From the NCBI GenBank assembly GCA_030248225.1, contig JASANE010017373.1, forward strand, positions 60,661 to 124,660: a stretch of 64,000 nt of DNA. The letters run 5' to 3'. The DNA comes from Trileptium ribeirensis (taxonomy: Eukaryota; Nematoda; Enoplea; Enoplida; Thoracostomopsidae). Positions 48,288 through 58,440 of this stretch are shown piece after piece (the first letter of the stretch is position 1; each line of letters starts with the position of its first letter). The notes below the pieces were generated by a model, which saw only the letters and a program-made list of their open reading frames with translations, made no database searches and had not been told where the DNA came from. Both the position numbers and the translations under genes were made by a program.

Positions 48288-51200
48288 ATGGAGCTATCAA
48301 AGACCTTCCTTTTGGCAATTGCCGTATGGTTGGCAGCAATTTCGGCGGTCCATGGTTGCGGGTTGTTCGAGAACAAGCGAACGTAAGACTTGATTTATAT
48401 TTATAATAAAATGTTTTCTTACGGGCACAGCGCAGATAAAAAGTCTAAACCACCCACTTTTATAGACAGTGCGCCTGACTATCCAATTTTTAGACTAGTT
48501 TTGAAATATTGGCTTACCACTTATGGTTCAACTGATAAACTTATGATCCAACTATTCTTTATGTAATGGTCTCTGCGTTCCGTCTTGTTTAAGATGGATC
48601 CGCGTGCCTACATACGGGAGAAACAATTTAAACCCAAAGTGTTTAGTTGAAAAATATCTAACTCTGAAATTTAACAACTCGACGTTGACTTAGCGAGAAC
48701 GATTTCCAATGAATATCAATGAGTCAAGTTTCGATAAAGTATTAGACGTGGCAAAGAGCTAAGGAAAACCTTTTTGGGCAAGAGAGAGGTAGTGAGGGAC
48801 CATTTTGAAATGGTGGGCACTGGATCACCTGTCAACAGGTCCCTTGGATACATGTGAGTTTTAGCTTAAGTCTAACTGATAGCCAAAATTTTTGGGCAAG
48901 AGATAAGTAGTGAGGGACCATTTTGAAATGGTGGGCACTGGATCACCTGTCAACAGGTCCCTTGGATACATGTGAGTTTTAGCTTAAGTCTAACTGATAG
49001 CCAAAATTTTTGGGCAAGAAATAGGTAGTGAGGGACCATTTTGAAATGGTGGGCACTGGATCACCTGTCAACGGGTCCCTTGGATACGTGTGAGTTTTAG
49101 CTTAAGTCTAACTGATAGCCAAAACAGCCTTTTGCATGTGACTCATTTGGGTCTTACATGCTCATAGTGAGAGCCAGGGGTTACCCAGAATGCGTAATTG
49201 TTTTTCGTGGTGCCGAAGGATGCCCTGGGAAGCCGAAGGCTTCTTTCTGGGGAACTGGCTGACAGCCCTCCCGAACCTCGGATCTTGAGCATGTATGATT
49301 TAGACACATAGCTGCTCTAATATAGTGCAATAAGTTAAATCGTTTTATTAAAAGGGACACTAATGAAGAATAAGTACCGGTGCATCGTAACACAGCCGCC
49401 ACGTCGCGGATTTTATCTCAGCCACCCGGTGCCCAGCTCGATTTAAACCCAGGCTGCAAAGCCATTGAGCTAAATTTGGTTCATTGTGAGTCAATCTGGC
49501 TCTAGGATTTGCCAGTGCATATACCTACTAATTTTTTTCCAGTACTAAAATTGAAAATGCTTTGCAAACGACAGGACTACATCGACTGATAGCCGTGATC
49601 GTAGTAGCAATAAATATTGTTTTTCTGAGACTATAATAATTAACGTTAGTATCAGCTGTTCTCATATCATAACTCGTGGGTTGATTTGTTTGATAGGAAT
49701 CCAAAGGTCCCAAGGGGACGTAATTGTTTAATGTCTGATTCAAATAACAGTACAGTCGTTTGGTAAAGACAAGATTCCTTTACGTCGAGCAAACGACGAA
49801 AATTCTCATCACCAACAATTCTATATTCTATTAGTTTTTAGGTGTTGGTGCGAAGTTAACGTGAATCATCAATCCCGCGTTGTCCACAGCGATAGTTGGT
49901 CGTCCACATTCTGCGGCTTCCTTCGCGGGTGCAAAGGAACCATGGACAAATGCAAGAGCCGCTGCGCCACACAGGTCAACGAGCGATTGCCGAAAGCCAA
50001 GCTGTGTCAAACGTTGGTGGATCAGGGCAAACACAAGCTTAACACTAACAACTATGAGGTAAGTGGAAAAATGGTTTTGGTAGGTTCGTCTCTGCGACAA
50101 CGGATTCCCAAAATATCAACCAGTATTAATGGATTTTCCTTCGAGGCGCCTTTCACGAAGACGAGTTGTATGTTTTGAAATTAAAATGTGACTTAAATAA
50201 GGTAAAGATTCATTTGTTGCTTTTAGGTTTCCACCTCACAAATTTAGAACTCACATGAAAGAACTTGATAAAATATAATATATTTTTTCATTTTTTTGCG
50301 TTTTCATAATGTTCAGCTGTTGGAGACATGATTCGGAATATTCAAAGATTCAGCTATTACTCAATATATATATGTAATCGTTGCTGCCCGATACAAAGAT
50401 CCCAAATGGGTACCAAATAATATGTACCGATTTTCAGTCTTCGTTTGGTACTTTCAAAGCAAAATTTGAATATTTTTTAGACAAAGTCTGAAAATTATGT
50501 GGAAAAACTGAGCACATCATCTGTTCCTCGGTGGTTTTTAGCTAAAAAATTATTGCTAATTTTTGATAAGATTCTAAACTCCAAAATGAGAAGGAAATCT
50601 GAAAGTGAGGACAAAGCTGAAGGAAATGATTCTATCACTGGACAAATGCTGAAATTTTATACAAATTTTGTAAAAGACCTGTCTCAAATTTCAAGGTTTA
50701 TTCTTGACTATTTGGAATTTTACCATTATAGTTTTGCATTTTAAAAAGCCAAAACCAATCAATTACATTACGTATGGGGCATATTTTCATTTTAACGATG
50801 GTTCCTGTTAGTCTGATCAAACATCATGTTTTGCGTTTTGTGAAAGCATTTGGTGACGTTGGATAGCTGTTTGTGTCAGCGAAACTGTCACTATGATGAC
50901 TTTCAGTTATTAACCCACCCGACTTGCGTCGAAATATTTGGAACTAGTGATGCTGAACGAAATCCAGGATTTCCGTAGCATTTGAATGCATTTGAAGCAT
51001 ATAGATGCCTTTCACATTGGACGCTTGTGCCTTGAATAGAACGAATTCAAAATGGTCGCTTGACCCATATCGAATCACGTTTTCGGAACACTTTGGCAGA
51101 CCTCATTCAGTGAGGATCTTCGAATAAATGTCGTCTTACAATTTCAGATCCAGGTCTACAAGAAGACAAGCAACTGCGGCGATCGTGTTCCGTGGATCAT

Positions 51201-51342
51201 GGCGACGTATTGCTGCAACACGACACTGAACGCAGCATGGAAGACTCTGTACGATACTCTTACCACCGCTGGGATCAACGCCAGTTTGGCTGAGAAGCTT
51301 GCCAACAGCCAACACAAGAAGTTCATCACGAGACCGTGTTAA
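48288..51342 (+). CDS. predicted secreted 12-cysteine protein, unknown family
   Basis: Three exons in phase: 48288-48382 (phase 2 donor GTAAGA), 49842-50058 (TTTTTAG acceptor, GTAAGT donor, phase 0) and 51148-51342 (TTTCAG acceptor, stop TAA). The product is 168 residues. Residues 1-23 (MELSKTFLLAIAVWLAAISA..) form a typical signal peptide, with cleavage probably after VHG. The mature part has 12 cysteines (24, 33, 35, 56, 62, 69, 73, 87, 114, 126, 127, 168), an even number that would allow six disulfides. Notable spacings are CWC, C-x6-C-x3-C and a CC pair. There are two N-glycosylation sequons (N128-T-T, N148-A-S). The last Cys is the final residue. I do not recognise the family; an effector, defence or matrix role cannot be told apart. 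Introns carry a 3x118-bp array (intron 1) and nothing recognised (intron 2). Confidence 0.72.
48771..49124. repeat. tandem array, three copies of a 118-bp unit
   Basis: Exact 118-base periodicity: 48771-48888, 48889-49006 and 49007-49124, with only a few substitutions among copies. Each unit has two hairpins, accatttTGaaatggt and cctgtCAacagg. The array lies in intron 1 of the secreted-protein gene. Confidence 0.95.
49125..49841. other. rest of intron 1 of the secreted-protein gene
   Basis: At 49425-49500 the minus strand reads a tRNA-like TTTAGCTCAATGG followed by GGGTTTAAATCGA, a decayed tRNA-derived repeat. Nothing else was recognised. Confidence 0.35.
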
Positions 51343-51349
51343 ACTGAAC

Positions 51350-52250
51350 TTAACGAAAATATTATAAAAGTCGGAAAAGCGAGTCCAATCATATATTTAT
51401 TGGTGATTGTTTTGCTACATTTTCTTGTGAACAAACTGAGGGAAGTGTGTGCGTTGCCAATAGTCTATCCTGAATTTTTGTGTGTTAGCCCTACACCAAG
51501 CCTATGACCAAGTCCGCCTCCCAAACCACTCTCACTAAGCTGCTATAACGTTTACACCCTTCAGGTTGACTCCAAATAACGCCAATACAAGCGTCTGTTT
51601 TACTCAACGGATACGTTCCCCTCAGTCGAAAGCTGCACACCTGATTTAGGCTAACCAAGTCCTATTTTTAAGTCATCTCAGGTATTTTTCCACCATTTTT
51701 GTAGTTATATGCACTCCCAAAAAGCTGTTTTGAAATTTTTGCTGATAATTACATATATAATCCTGAAAATAGAGTAAAGTTTCTGTCTGTGTATCAATTT
51801 TATAATCCATCGAATCGAGAATGTTTAACATTTCCACATCCCCATTTATAATTTGGCAGTGGATCGGGTAACTAACATTCTACTCGAAGGGCTTTAACGA
51901 CACTGGGTAGCAAGAGTAATCAATAGGCTGCCTTAATGAATCCGAAATTTACCTTCAACAAAGCTCTTCAAAAGCGGAGGGCGGAAAAAGAAGGGGAGGA
52001 ACCGCCCCCCCTTCTGCCTTTTGCGTCGCTCCTGTTTACCCTCAGCGAGAATGCCAGAATCTTGCAGTCAGTTTTGTCCTTAAAAGGCGACAATAAAACA
52101 GATACATCAACTGATTTATGATCGGAGGGGGTAATTCCCATCGGCACCTATACACACACGCATATGATTATATGATTGTGGGGCGCCTGTATGTTCAGCA
52201 TGGTTCTCCATCTGTTAAGCTCGTTTGCGTCCGATGTGAAGATATTGATA
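51350..52250. other. no gene seen
   Basis: Short frames only. The plus frame at 52118-52495 (125 codons) is antisense to the LINE remnant that follows and is not a gene. Confidence 0.4.
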
Positions 52251-52259
52251 GCGTTTTCG

Positions 52260-54250
52260 TTACCGGCAGTAGGAGACGTTGCGGAAATGCGGTTCACAGT
52301 CATTTAGAACCTGCCACTTCCATGTCACCGGCGCACGACCTCTGGGGTGAGAGTAAGTTGTTGGCCCAGTTCTTGGATGAGGCCATAAGGCAACCGATCT
52401 GGGTCCATACGGAGAACATGGCGAAACCAACCGTATTCGATCCTGCTGTAGTAATAAGTTCAGCGGCACTGTGTGATGCATCCGGCGCTCTTTAGATCGC
52501 CATTCGGCACGTGATCCAGCTTAGCCAGTCCAACAACTCAATGCCGACAGATGGTTTTGGAATATGTAGTTTCTGCAAGCCGCTGGCTTTGAGTGGCCAT
52601 GTTCCACTGGCATATAGCAGTATAGACCGAATGGTAACATCGTAAACTTGCCGCTTTGTTCCTAATGTCACATCTTGCAATTACCAAAGAGACCCCAGTC
52701 CGCTGAATGCAGATCTTGCTTTAGGTAATCGGCGATAGTTTTCATTCTTGATAGAACCCGTACCGGTGATCGCGCTAGCAGAATTCTGCCACATCCTCCA
52801 GCGTCACACTGTTGCTAAAGATATCTGTTTTGAGCTCGATGAAGGAGGACATGATCTTTGTCTTTGCATTGCTGATGATCGTTTGCGGCGGCTATTTGCT
52901 CCAACATTGACTGCATTTGGTTATGACTGCTTGCGACCAGAGCGATATCGCCCACGTAGTCGGCATAAGTAAACCGCGCTCCTGGCTTGTCATATGTGAC
53001 GCCATCGTCTGGCTCGAGTGCTTTCAGTGTTACTTAGTCCACTATGAAATTCAACAGGGTAGGCGAAAGGATCGAACCCTGCCGAACACCCATGCGTACC
53101 TCAAATAGCTCTGATGTAGTCTTGTACGTGCGTAGAAAGAAGGCTCGAACGAACCTTTCATCATTCGAAGGAGTTTCGAGGAACACCATCCGCTTCTATA
53201 ATCTTGTAGAGCAACGATCGTTGTACTGAATCGAAGGCTGCCTTAATATCAACACATTACAATGGAATTTATGCAAAGTTTGGCCCAGGTAACCCTGAGG
53301 GACTGTATCGTTAGGAAAAGAATAGCTTTAGAGCGGAGGATTCGGCTGGTGATAGCCCACCGACTTGGGGCTTGACTTAGTGCATGTCTCATATAAGTAC
53401 CTAAGCTTAGGCTAAGGCTTAAGCTTAGTATATATCTGACAAAGCGCTGAACCGATTTGAAAGTGACATGGTGGCGCTCGTGTGATACGTCAGGACGAAG
53501 GTAGCTAAGACGGAAGTGTTCAAGATATAATAGCGCGGGGATTTTTGATACGACCATGGGGTGGTCGCCCGCAAGAGCATTGCCCAATAGCTACGGCAGC
53601 CAAGAAAAGATGATGTCAATTTCTTGTTGATCAAAACATGGTTTAGCTGGTACGATTTTTCATCTGGTCCTCTCCACGTGTAAAGATGTCACCTTTTCTG
53701 ATTAAACATGGAGCAGGCGATACAGAACGAGAGATACTGTGCCGCAGCAATGAATCGGTTACCGTTTCGCTACGTTTGCTCAAATAATAGCGACTGATCA
53801 AGTGTTCTCTGACCTCAGGGCATTTAGGTCCCACATACCAGCACAAAGTGGTGTGTATGAAGAGCGAATTTCCTCAATAAGATCTTCGAAGAACGATTCT
53901 TTCTAGTTATCATAGCATTGCTCTGTTGGAGCGTAGGTCAAGATATTTGCACGATTGACCGGTTTCGTACTCAGTCTGGCGGATTCTAATCCTGGGCTGA
54001 TAGCTTTCCAAGAGAGAGCTGTGGAGCGCTATACCTACTCCTTGTTGTCCACATTTTCCACCCCTGCGCAGAGAAGGTTAGGAGATCTCGCTCATAACTT
54101 AGACTAATTGTACCGGAATGACGGAGCCGAGCCTCAGAGAGCACCGCGTTTTTTTAAAATCACGCATCAGTTGGGTGCGACACAGAAGTTCTTTGTAGCC
54201 CTCCTTCAACAAAGTCCTCACGCTCCAAGACGCGATGTTCTGCCCTTGTT
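52260..54250 (-). mobile_element. RTE-like/craniofacial-protein-2-like LINE, minus strand, heavily degraded
   Basis: Reading down on minus, the endonuclease starts near 54244 with QNIASWSVRTLLKEGYKELL (compare NVASWNVRTLL of this LINE group). It continues with AISPGLESARL, VNRANILTYAPTEQCYD and ESFFEDLIEEI. The segment KKLTSSFLGCRSY follows near 53630, then the RT. The RT has KAAFDSVQRSLLYKIIEADG (about 53240), VRMGVRQGSILSPTLLNFIV (about 53090) and ARFTYADYVGDIALVAS, a catalytic YADD box broken by an insertion. The tail gives TKRQVYDVTIRSILLYASGTW (about 52660) and FRHVLRMDPDRLPYGLI (about 52420). Stops and frameshifts are frequent. A TTAGGC-like patch sits at 53400-53435 between the endonuclease and RT parts. 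Confidence 0.82.
53398..53436. repeat. short TTAGGC-like array inside the minus-strand LINE
   Basis: A run of tacctaagcttaggctaaggcttaagctta. It interrupts the LINE remnant and is of the same kind as the arrays near 10.2 and 10.8 kb. Confidence 0.5.
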
Positions 54251-54784
54251 TCGATAGTTTAAGCTGTTTTATCACAATTGGATCGTTTTGACACCATCGC
54301 CGACCGAAAAGCGCGCGTTATTTATCCAGGGCGCGGTAGCATGGCATACATTCCACTTATTTCCTTCCATAGAAGTTTCCGGAAGTTTTAGAGGTTTTCC
54401 AAGCCCTTAAACAGCTGGAAAACCAACAGTGGTTTTGACTTTTTATCGTGACTTGTCACCCACTATCCGATTTCCGGGTTTGAGGTTCCAGCATTTGGCC
54501 TTTCCCATTCTTGCATGCTACACGGCATATCCTGGCATTTTCTACGAGAAGAGGTGTGGCAGCGCATAACCTCGACCAGGGCCTGGAAGTAGCCAATGAC
54601 TTCAGTTGGAGCACGCATTCCTGTCCATTGGTGGCCATTAACCTTGCGAGGACTGCCGCACAGATCTTAGAGATGAATGAACGAGCTCGAACAAGCCCCG
54701 GACAATAAATATTTTCTAAATATTCGCCTAACATGCGGCGATTTATCATAATGCGGCTGCACCGAATTTGAGCATGAGGAGTCA

Positions 54785-54898
54785 CCGATATACATAAGCC
54801 TTAGCCTTATACTAGCTAAGGTGTTTATCTCATCCTAACTAAGCCTTTATTTAGCTAAGATCCTTATTCCTCTCATATATTAAGCTTAAGTCGGGGGA
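54785..54898. repeat. degenerate TTAGGC-like array
   Basis: Units such as taagccttagcc, tagctaagg, taactaagcc and tagctaag in mixed orientation over about 110 bases, upstream of the LINE endonuclease. Confidence 0.5.
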
Positions 54899-54899
54899 G

Positions 54900-55700
54900 T
54901 GGGTTTTCGCCACTGCACCATCCGCACTAAGCTGTCTTTGTTCTAGCGATATAATGTTACGCCCACCACCTGGACTTGGGCCGCCTTTTCGTTGAAAACC
55001 TTAGGTCACTGCAACCATCCACTTTCTCGCCCCGCGTTAGATGGGCATAATTGTGGCACAGACAATCAGATAATCACATTTACAAAACTGGGCTATGACC
55101 AGTTTGTCACAAACTGTGAAGACATCACACAATTTTGGTCAGCTCTAAAAATCCAAAGGAAACTCCATTTTCATTTTCTGTCCTTTAACCATCTCAAATA
55201 GAAAAAGTAGATAAAACCAGGTTTCGGCTTTGAGGATGTATTAAATCAGACTGACAATAAAAATATAAAAACGTAACTGTTATAAAATGTTTCTGCCAAA
55301 CCTTTAGGCTCCGTAAAGATACTAGGTTAAACCCTAAAGTTCCTTTTATTTTCGACGTATTGGGCCAGGCAATAATCAATCTTTGCAATATCCAGGATCT
55401 CCTCCCGTCATGTCTACTATCGTGGCCAAAATTTCAGTTATATATTTATTATACGAGAATTAATATTGTGAATTACTGAATTAACTACCATTTCCAACTC
55501 CAAACTACCATTAGAAAAGTTTATAAGCTTCTCTGTCAAATTCTACATTGCAATCTTATATAATTATGAAACCAGAAAATCTTAAATCTCAATCTAATTA
55601 TAAACTATTACGATTTAATTTTAAATCGTTAACGCAAATACGACTTAGACTCATATTAAGCTAAGAAGCTTTGCTCTTTGCCAACTAAGTTTAATGTTTT
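54900..55700. other. no gene seen
   Basis: AT-rich sequence without recognisable domains or repeats. Confidence 0.4.
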
Positions 55701-55704
55701 CCCG

Positions 55705-55915
55705 CATTAATCCATGCGCATTTTGTTGAAAAATCTTTTGCCGTAGCGACAAATTGAACCTGGATGGTTCGGTTACGCGCCTTGTGCGTTAGCTACTGCG
55801 CTACTTAGGAGTTGTTGCTCCGTCCCTTTAAGGAGCCTCACAAAGCCAGCGAATAGCAACGCACGTGTAATCGCACCGCACACGACAAAATTAATATTGA
55901 TTGCATGGTTTTACA
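55705..55915 (-). repeat. diverged tRNA-like SINE relative
   Basis: On minus it reads an A-box-like AAGTAGCGCAGTAGCTAACG and a B-box-like AGGTTCAATTTG. Adjacent sequence shared with the 265-bp copies in the ENDOV intron includes gttgttgctccg..ttaaggagcctcacaa and gcgaatagcaacgcacg. It is clearly the same family but older. Confidence 0.6.
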
Positions 55916-55919
55916 ATGT

Positions 55920-56560
55920 ATGCTGCATCAGATATGAGGCAGGAAAGTGTTAAGTTTACGTGTTACAAAACGTAATAAGTTGGTGCTCGGAACGAGACTC
56001 GGGTTGATTTGTGGCTGATATTCACCAACAGCGGCAGAGTGATAATTCCAGAACGTCTTCATTGGAATTATGGACGCCATACCGTTAAATTGGAACAAGC
56101 CTTGCGAACCATTTCCTGTCCAAATTGCCAGCAATTGAAAGTTTGTTATTTTGGACATGTGGTTTTCCCAACATATAAGACTTTCCAAAGACATACTCAC
56201 TGTCAAGATTCCAGAGCACAAATTTTCTACACTTTTCGGGTTTTCAAGTGAACAGCTCAGTGAAATAAAGTATTCATTGTTGCGACTGAGTTGCTTTCCT
56301 GTTGGTGAAGAAAGATAGGCTTACAGAGTTACTTAACCTACAAGACACCTTATTTTCAGTGTTTCAACTTATATAGTTACATTGGGACTTCTTTGCCCTT
56401 TCACGACGTTGCAGAAGGCTAAAATGTTTAATTTTGGCACTAAAATAGTCAAAAGTTTTGAGCTTTTTCCAGTGCATATGTAACAGCCCGAGTTTTGCTG
56501 AATCTCAAACATCCAAAATTGGGCCAGAAGGGCCACAAAACTTTGTGGGTAAAGGGCGAT
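55920..56560. other. no gene seen
   Basis: The minus frame 56221-55928 (97 codons) lacks recognisable motifs. Confidence 0.35.
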
Positions 56561-56568
56561 CGGATACC

Positions 56569-56670
56569 GGTGGAGCGTGATCCATGGGTTCATTGATGCA
56601 TTATTCATAATTGTATTGAATAAAATAAATACTATACTTGTGTGCTATAATTGTGTTATCACGCTCCACC
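56569..56670. mobile_element. foldback element 1 of 3 (102 bp)
   Basis: Perfect 13-bp inverted ends, ggtggagcgtgat (56569-56581) and its complement (56658-56670), around an AT-rich core. Confidence 0.5.
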
Positions 56671-56795
56671 AGCCCGAGGTGCGCGGGGTGATTTCGCATC
56701 TAAAATCGAATCAAATTTTATTGTGGAGGTGTCCGATCGAACCCAGGATCATTACTGTTTATAGATAATCTGTATAACTATGCTAGTGATTTGTA

Positions 56796-56921
56796 TTTGG
56801 GAATGGTACGGATGCGTAGTCGAATCGACCGGGGACAAGGGGAAGGATTTCGCAACTTGATTTAACAAACTTTGTTAATTAGGCGCCCCAAGGTCGATCC
56901 CGGTGCGCATCCGTGCCCAAA
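56796..56921. mobile_element. foldback element 2 of 3 (126 bp)
   Basis: The left end tttgggaatggtacggatgcg and right end cgcatccgtgcccaaa are inverted complements, with a five-base difference in the left arm. The inner part includes gtcgatcccgg, a B-box-like complement. Confidence 0.55.
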
Positions 56922-56970
56922 ATAAATGAATTATATTTGTTGCTAAAGTGTGCAAGGTAATTTGGATATG

Positions 56971-57078
56971 TCCCTGTGTGTCAGGATGGACCGAGGTAGA
57001 GTGCAAGACTTTTATCAAAGTTCGAAAGGGGGTTTTATTTTAATTCGGACCTCGGGAGTCTGTCCTGACACGCAGGGA
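56971..57078. mobile_element. foldback element 3 of 3 (108 bp)
   Basis: The left end tccctgtgtgtcaggatgga followed by ccgagg (56971-56996) and the right end (57050-57078) are inverted complements with a few differences. The loop is about 53 bases. Confidence 0.6.
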
Positions 57079-57089
57079 AAGGAACTGTG

Positions 57090-58010
57090 TATAATATGTA
57101 CATGCACATATTTCAGGGGATGTTTTGAATACATCTGAAAAATGATAAAATTGACCTAAAGCGATAAAAGTTTTCATTTTAAAAGGGGTGTAAGAAAATT
57201 GAAATCTTGGGGTTTTTAGGTATTGCAAAACAGAAATGGGATATTAAATTATCATTAGGGACCTTTAAGGCTTCTAAATTGCCCATTCGGGTCAATCTGT
57301 CCCCAACCCGTAGGTACTTATGGACCCCCAATCCCGCGTTTAGACTCTCAAACTTTAGGGCCCTAAATCACCACATCCTAAACCAAAACTTCCTAATTTT
57401 TCAAGCCCTATACCTCAATTGGATCCTCTACTAACCATCTTAGTGAAAACCGGGGCCACCCGCCCCAACGGAACTCCACGGGATCCCCATAACTCAATTG
57501 GGACCCAAAATCTTCCTATCGTGCACGCATTTCTCTGCACTCAACGGGTCTCCTAGGGGACTTACGTTAAATTGACAGGTCTCATAAGCAGATGACCAGC
57601 CAGGCATGGATATGATCCCGCCCCCGGTCGCCTGCTCCTTTCCATTCCTGAAATACAAACAAAATAATAAAAAAACTTTAATACACGTAAGGCGCCTAAA
57701 GCGCTTTTATAACTGCCCATCGTCGAGAGCCTCGCGCCGACCAGCGCGAGGTTTAGTTGTTGTTTACTAGCCCTTGGCGACACACAGCAAGCAGGCACAG
57801 CTATGGGCATTCGTCGTGTTGTTAGCTGTAGGCAATTTGTTGTTATTGGCACGTTGGGTGTCATTAATTTCCTATATACAAGTCGGCGTTGTTTGAAATT
57901 TTACCAGCTATGTTGTAGTCCATTTGTGTATGTTTTGCTTAAAGTCTACTTGCTTAAAGTTTGGAAATTTTCAAAAGTTACATTAGCTCTTTAGTTTTGT
58001 GTCGTGGAGA
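57090..58010. other. no gene; one perfect GC hairpin
   Basis: A hairpin at 57730-57751 has the 8-bp stem CCTCGCGC/GCGCGAGG with a 6-base loop. No gene or element boundary could be attached to it. Confidence 0.45.
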
Positions 58011-58015
58011 CCAGG

Positions 58016-58440
58016 CAGAAAGAAAAAGGGAAGGGGGTAGAGCCAAAGTATAAAAGAGACTGCCCGATTCCCCGATCGGAGCCAGTCGAGAGTTTAGGCT
58101 ATAAGTTTGGCGGTTGTCGCCAATGTACGAATTTCGTAGCGTTTGTGTTTTGTTTTTAAATTTTTGCTTAGCTTGTTTGTTAGACACACCAGGGTTGGTG
58201 TCTCGCCGTACTCCTACGGTGGAGAGCCTTCCCTGGCTCTTTCGATTCCTTTTCGATCACGCGAAGGGCCGCGTTTGCGGATGCTGGAGAGTTGGAACGA
58301 TTCTCCGCGCACCCGTAAAGGCAGTGCCCCGAAGAAATTGACAAAATCGCTCAAAACTTGTTAAAATTTGGCACGCACATATCTCGACTGGTTCCCCGCT
58401 CCTCGGACGTTTTCTCTCTTTCACAGGTCCGAGGAGTGAT
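58016..58440 (+). promoter_or_regulatory. possible LTR or element promoter and leader
   Basis: TATAAAAG at 58049-58056 follows a purine-rich tract and is followed by GC-richer sequence with small palindromes (ctgcccgattccccgatcgg; ctcgccgtactcctacggtgga). A hairpin lies at 58398-58437, with stem gctcctcggac/gtccgaggagt. The arrangement resembles the U3/R region of an LTR retrotransposon, but no second LTR, primer site or pol sequence was found. Confidence 0.25.

Noticed and set aside
50499..50744. 81-codon frame in intron 2 of the secreted gene (MRRKSESEDKAEG)
   Set aside because: Its phase does not connect with exons 2 and 3, which already splice together cleanly. No homology was recognised.
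52118..52495. 125-codon plus-strand ORF
   Set aside because: The minus strand across the same bases reads as a LINE C-terminus, so the plus frame is a shadow.
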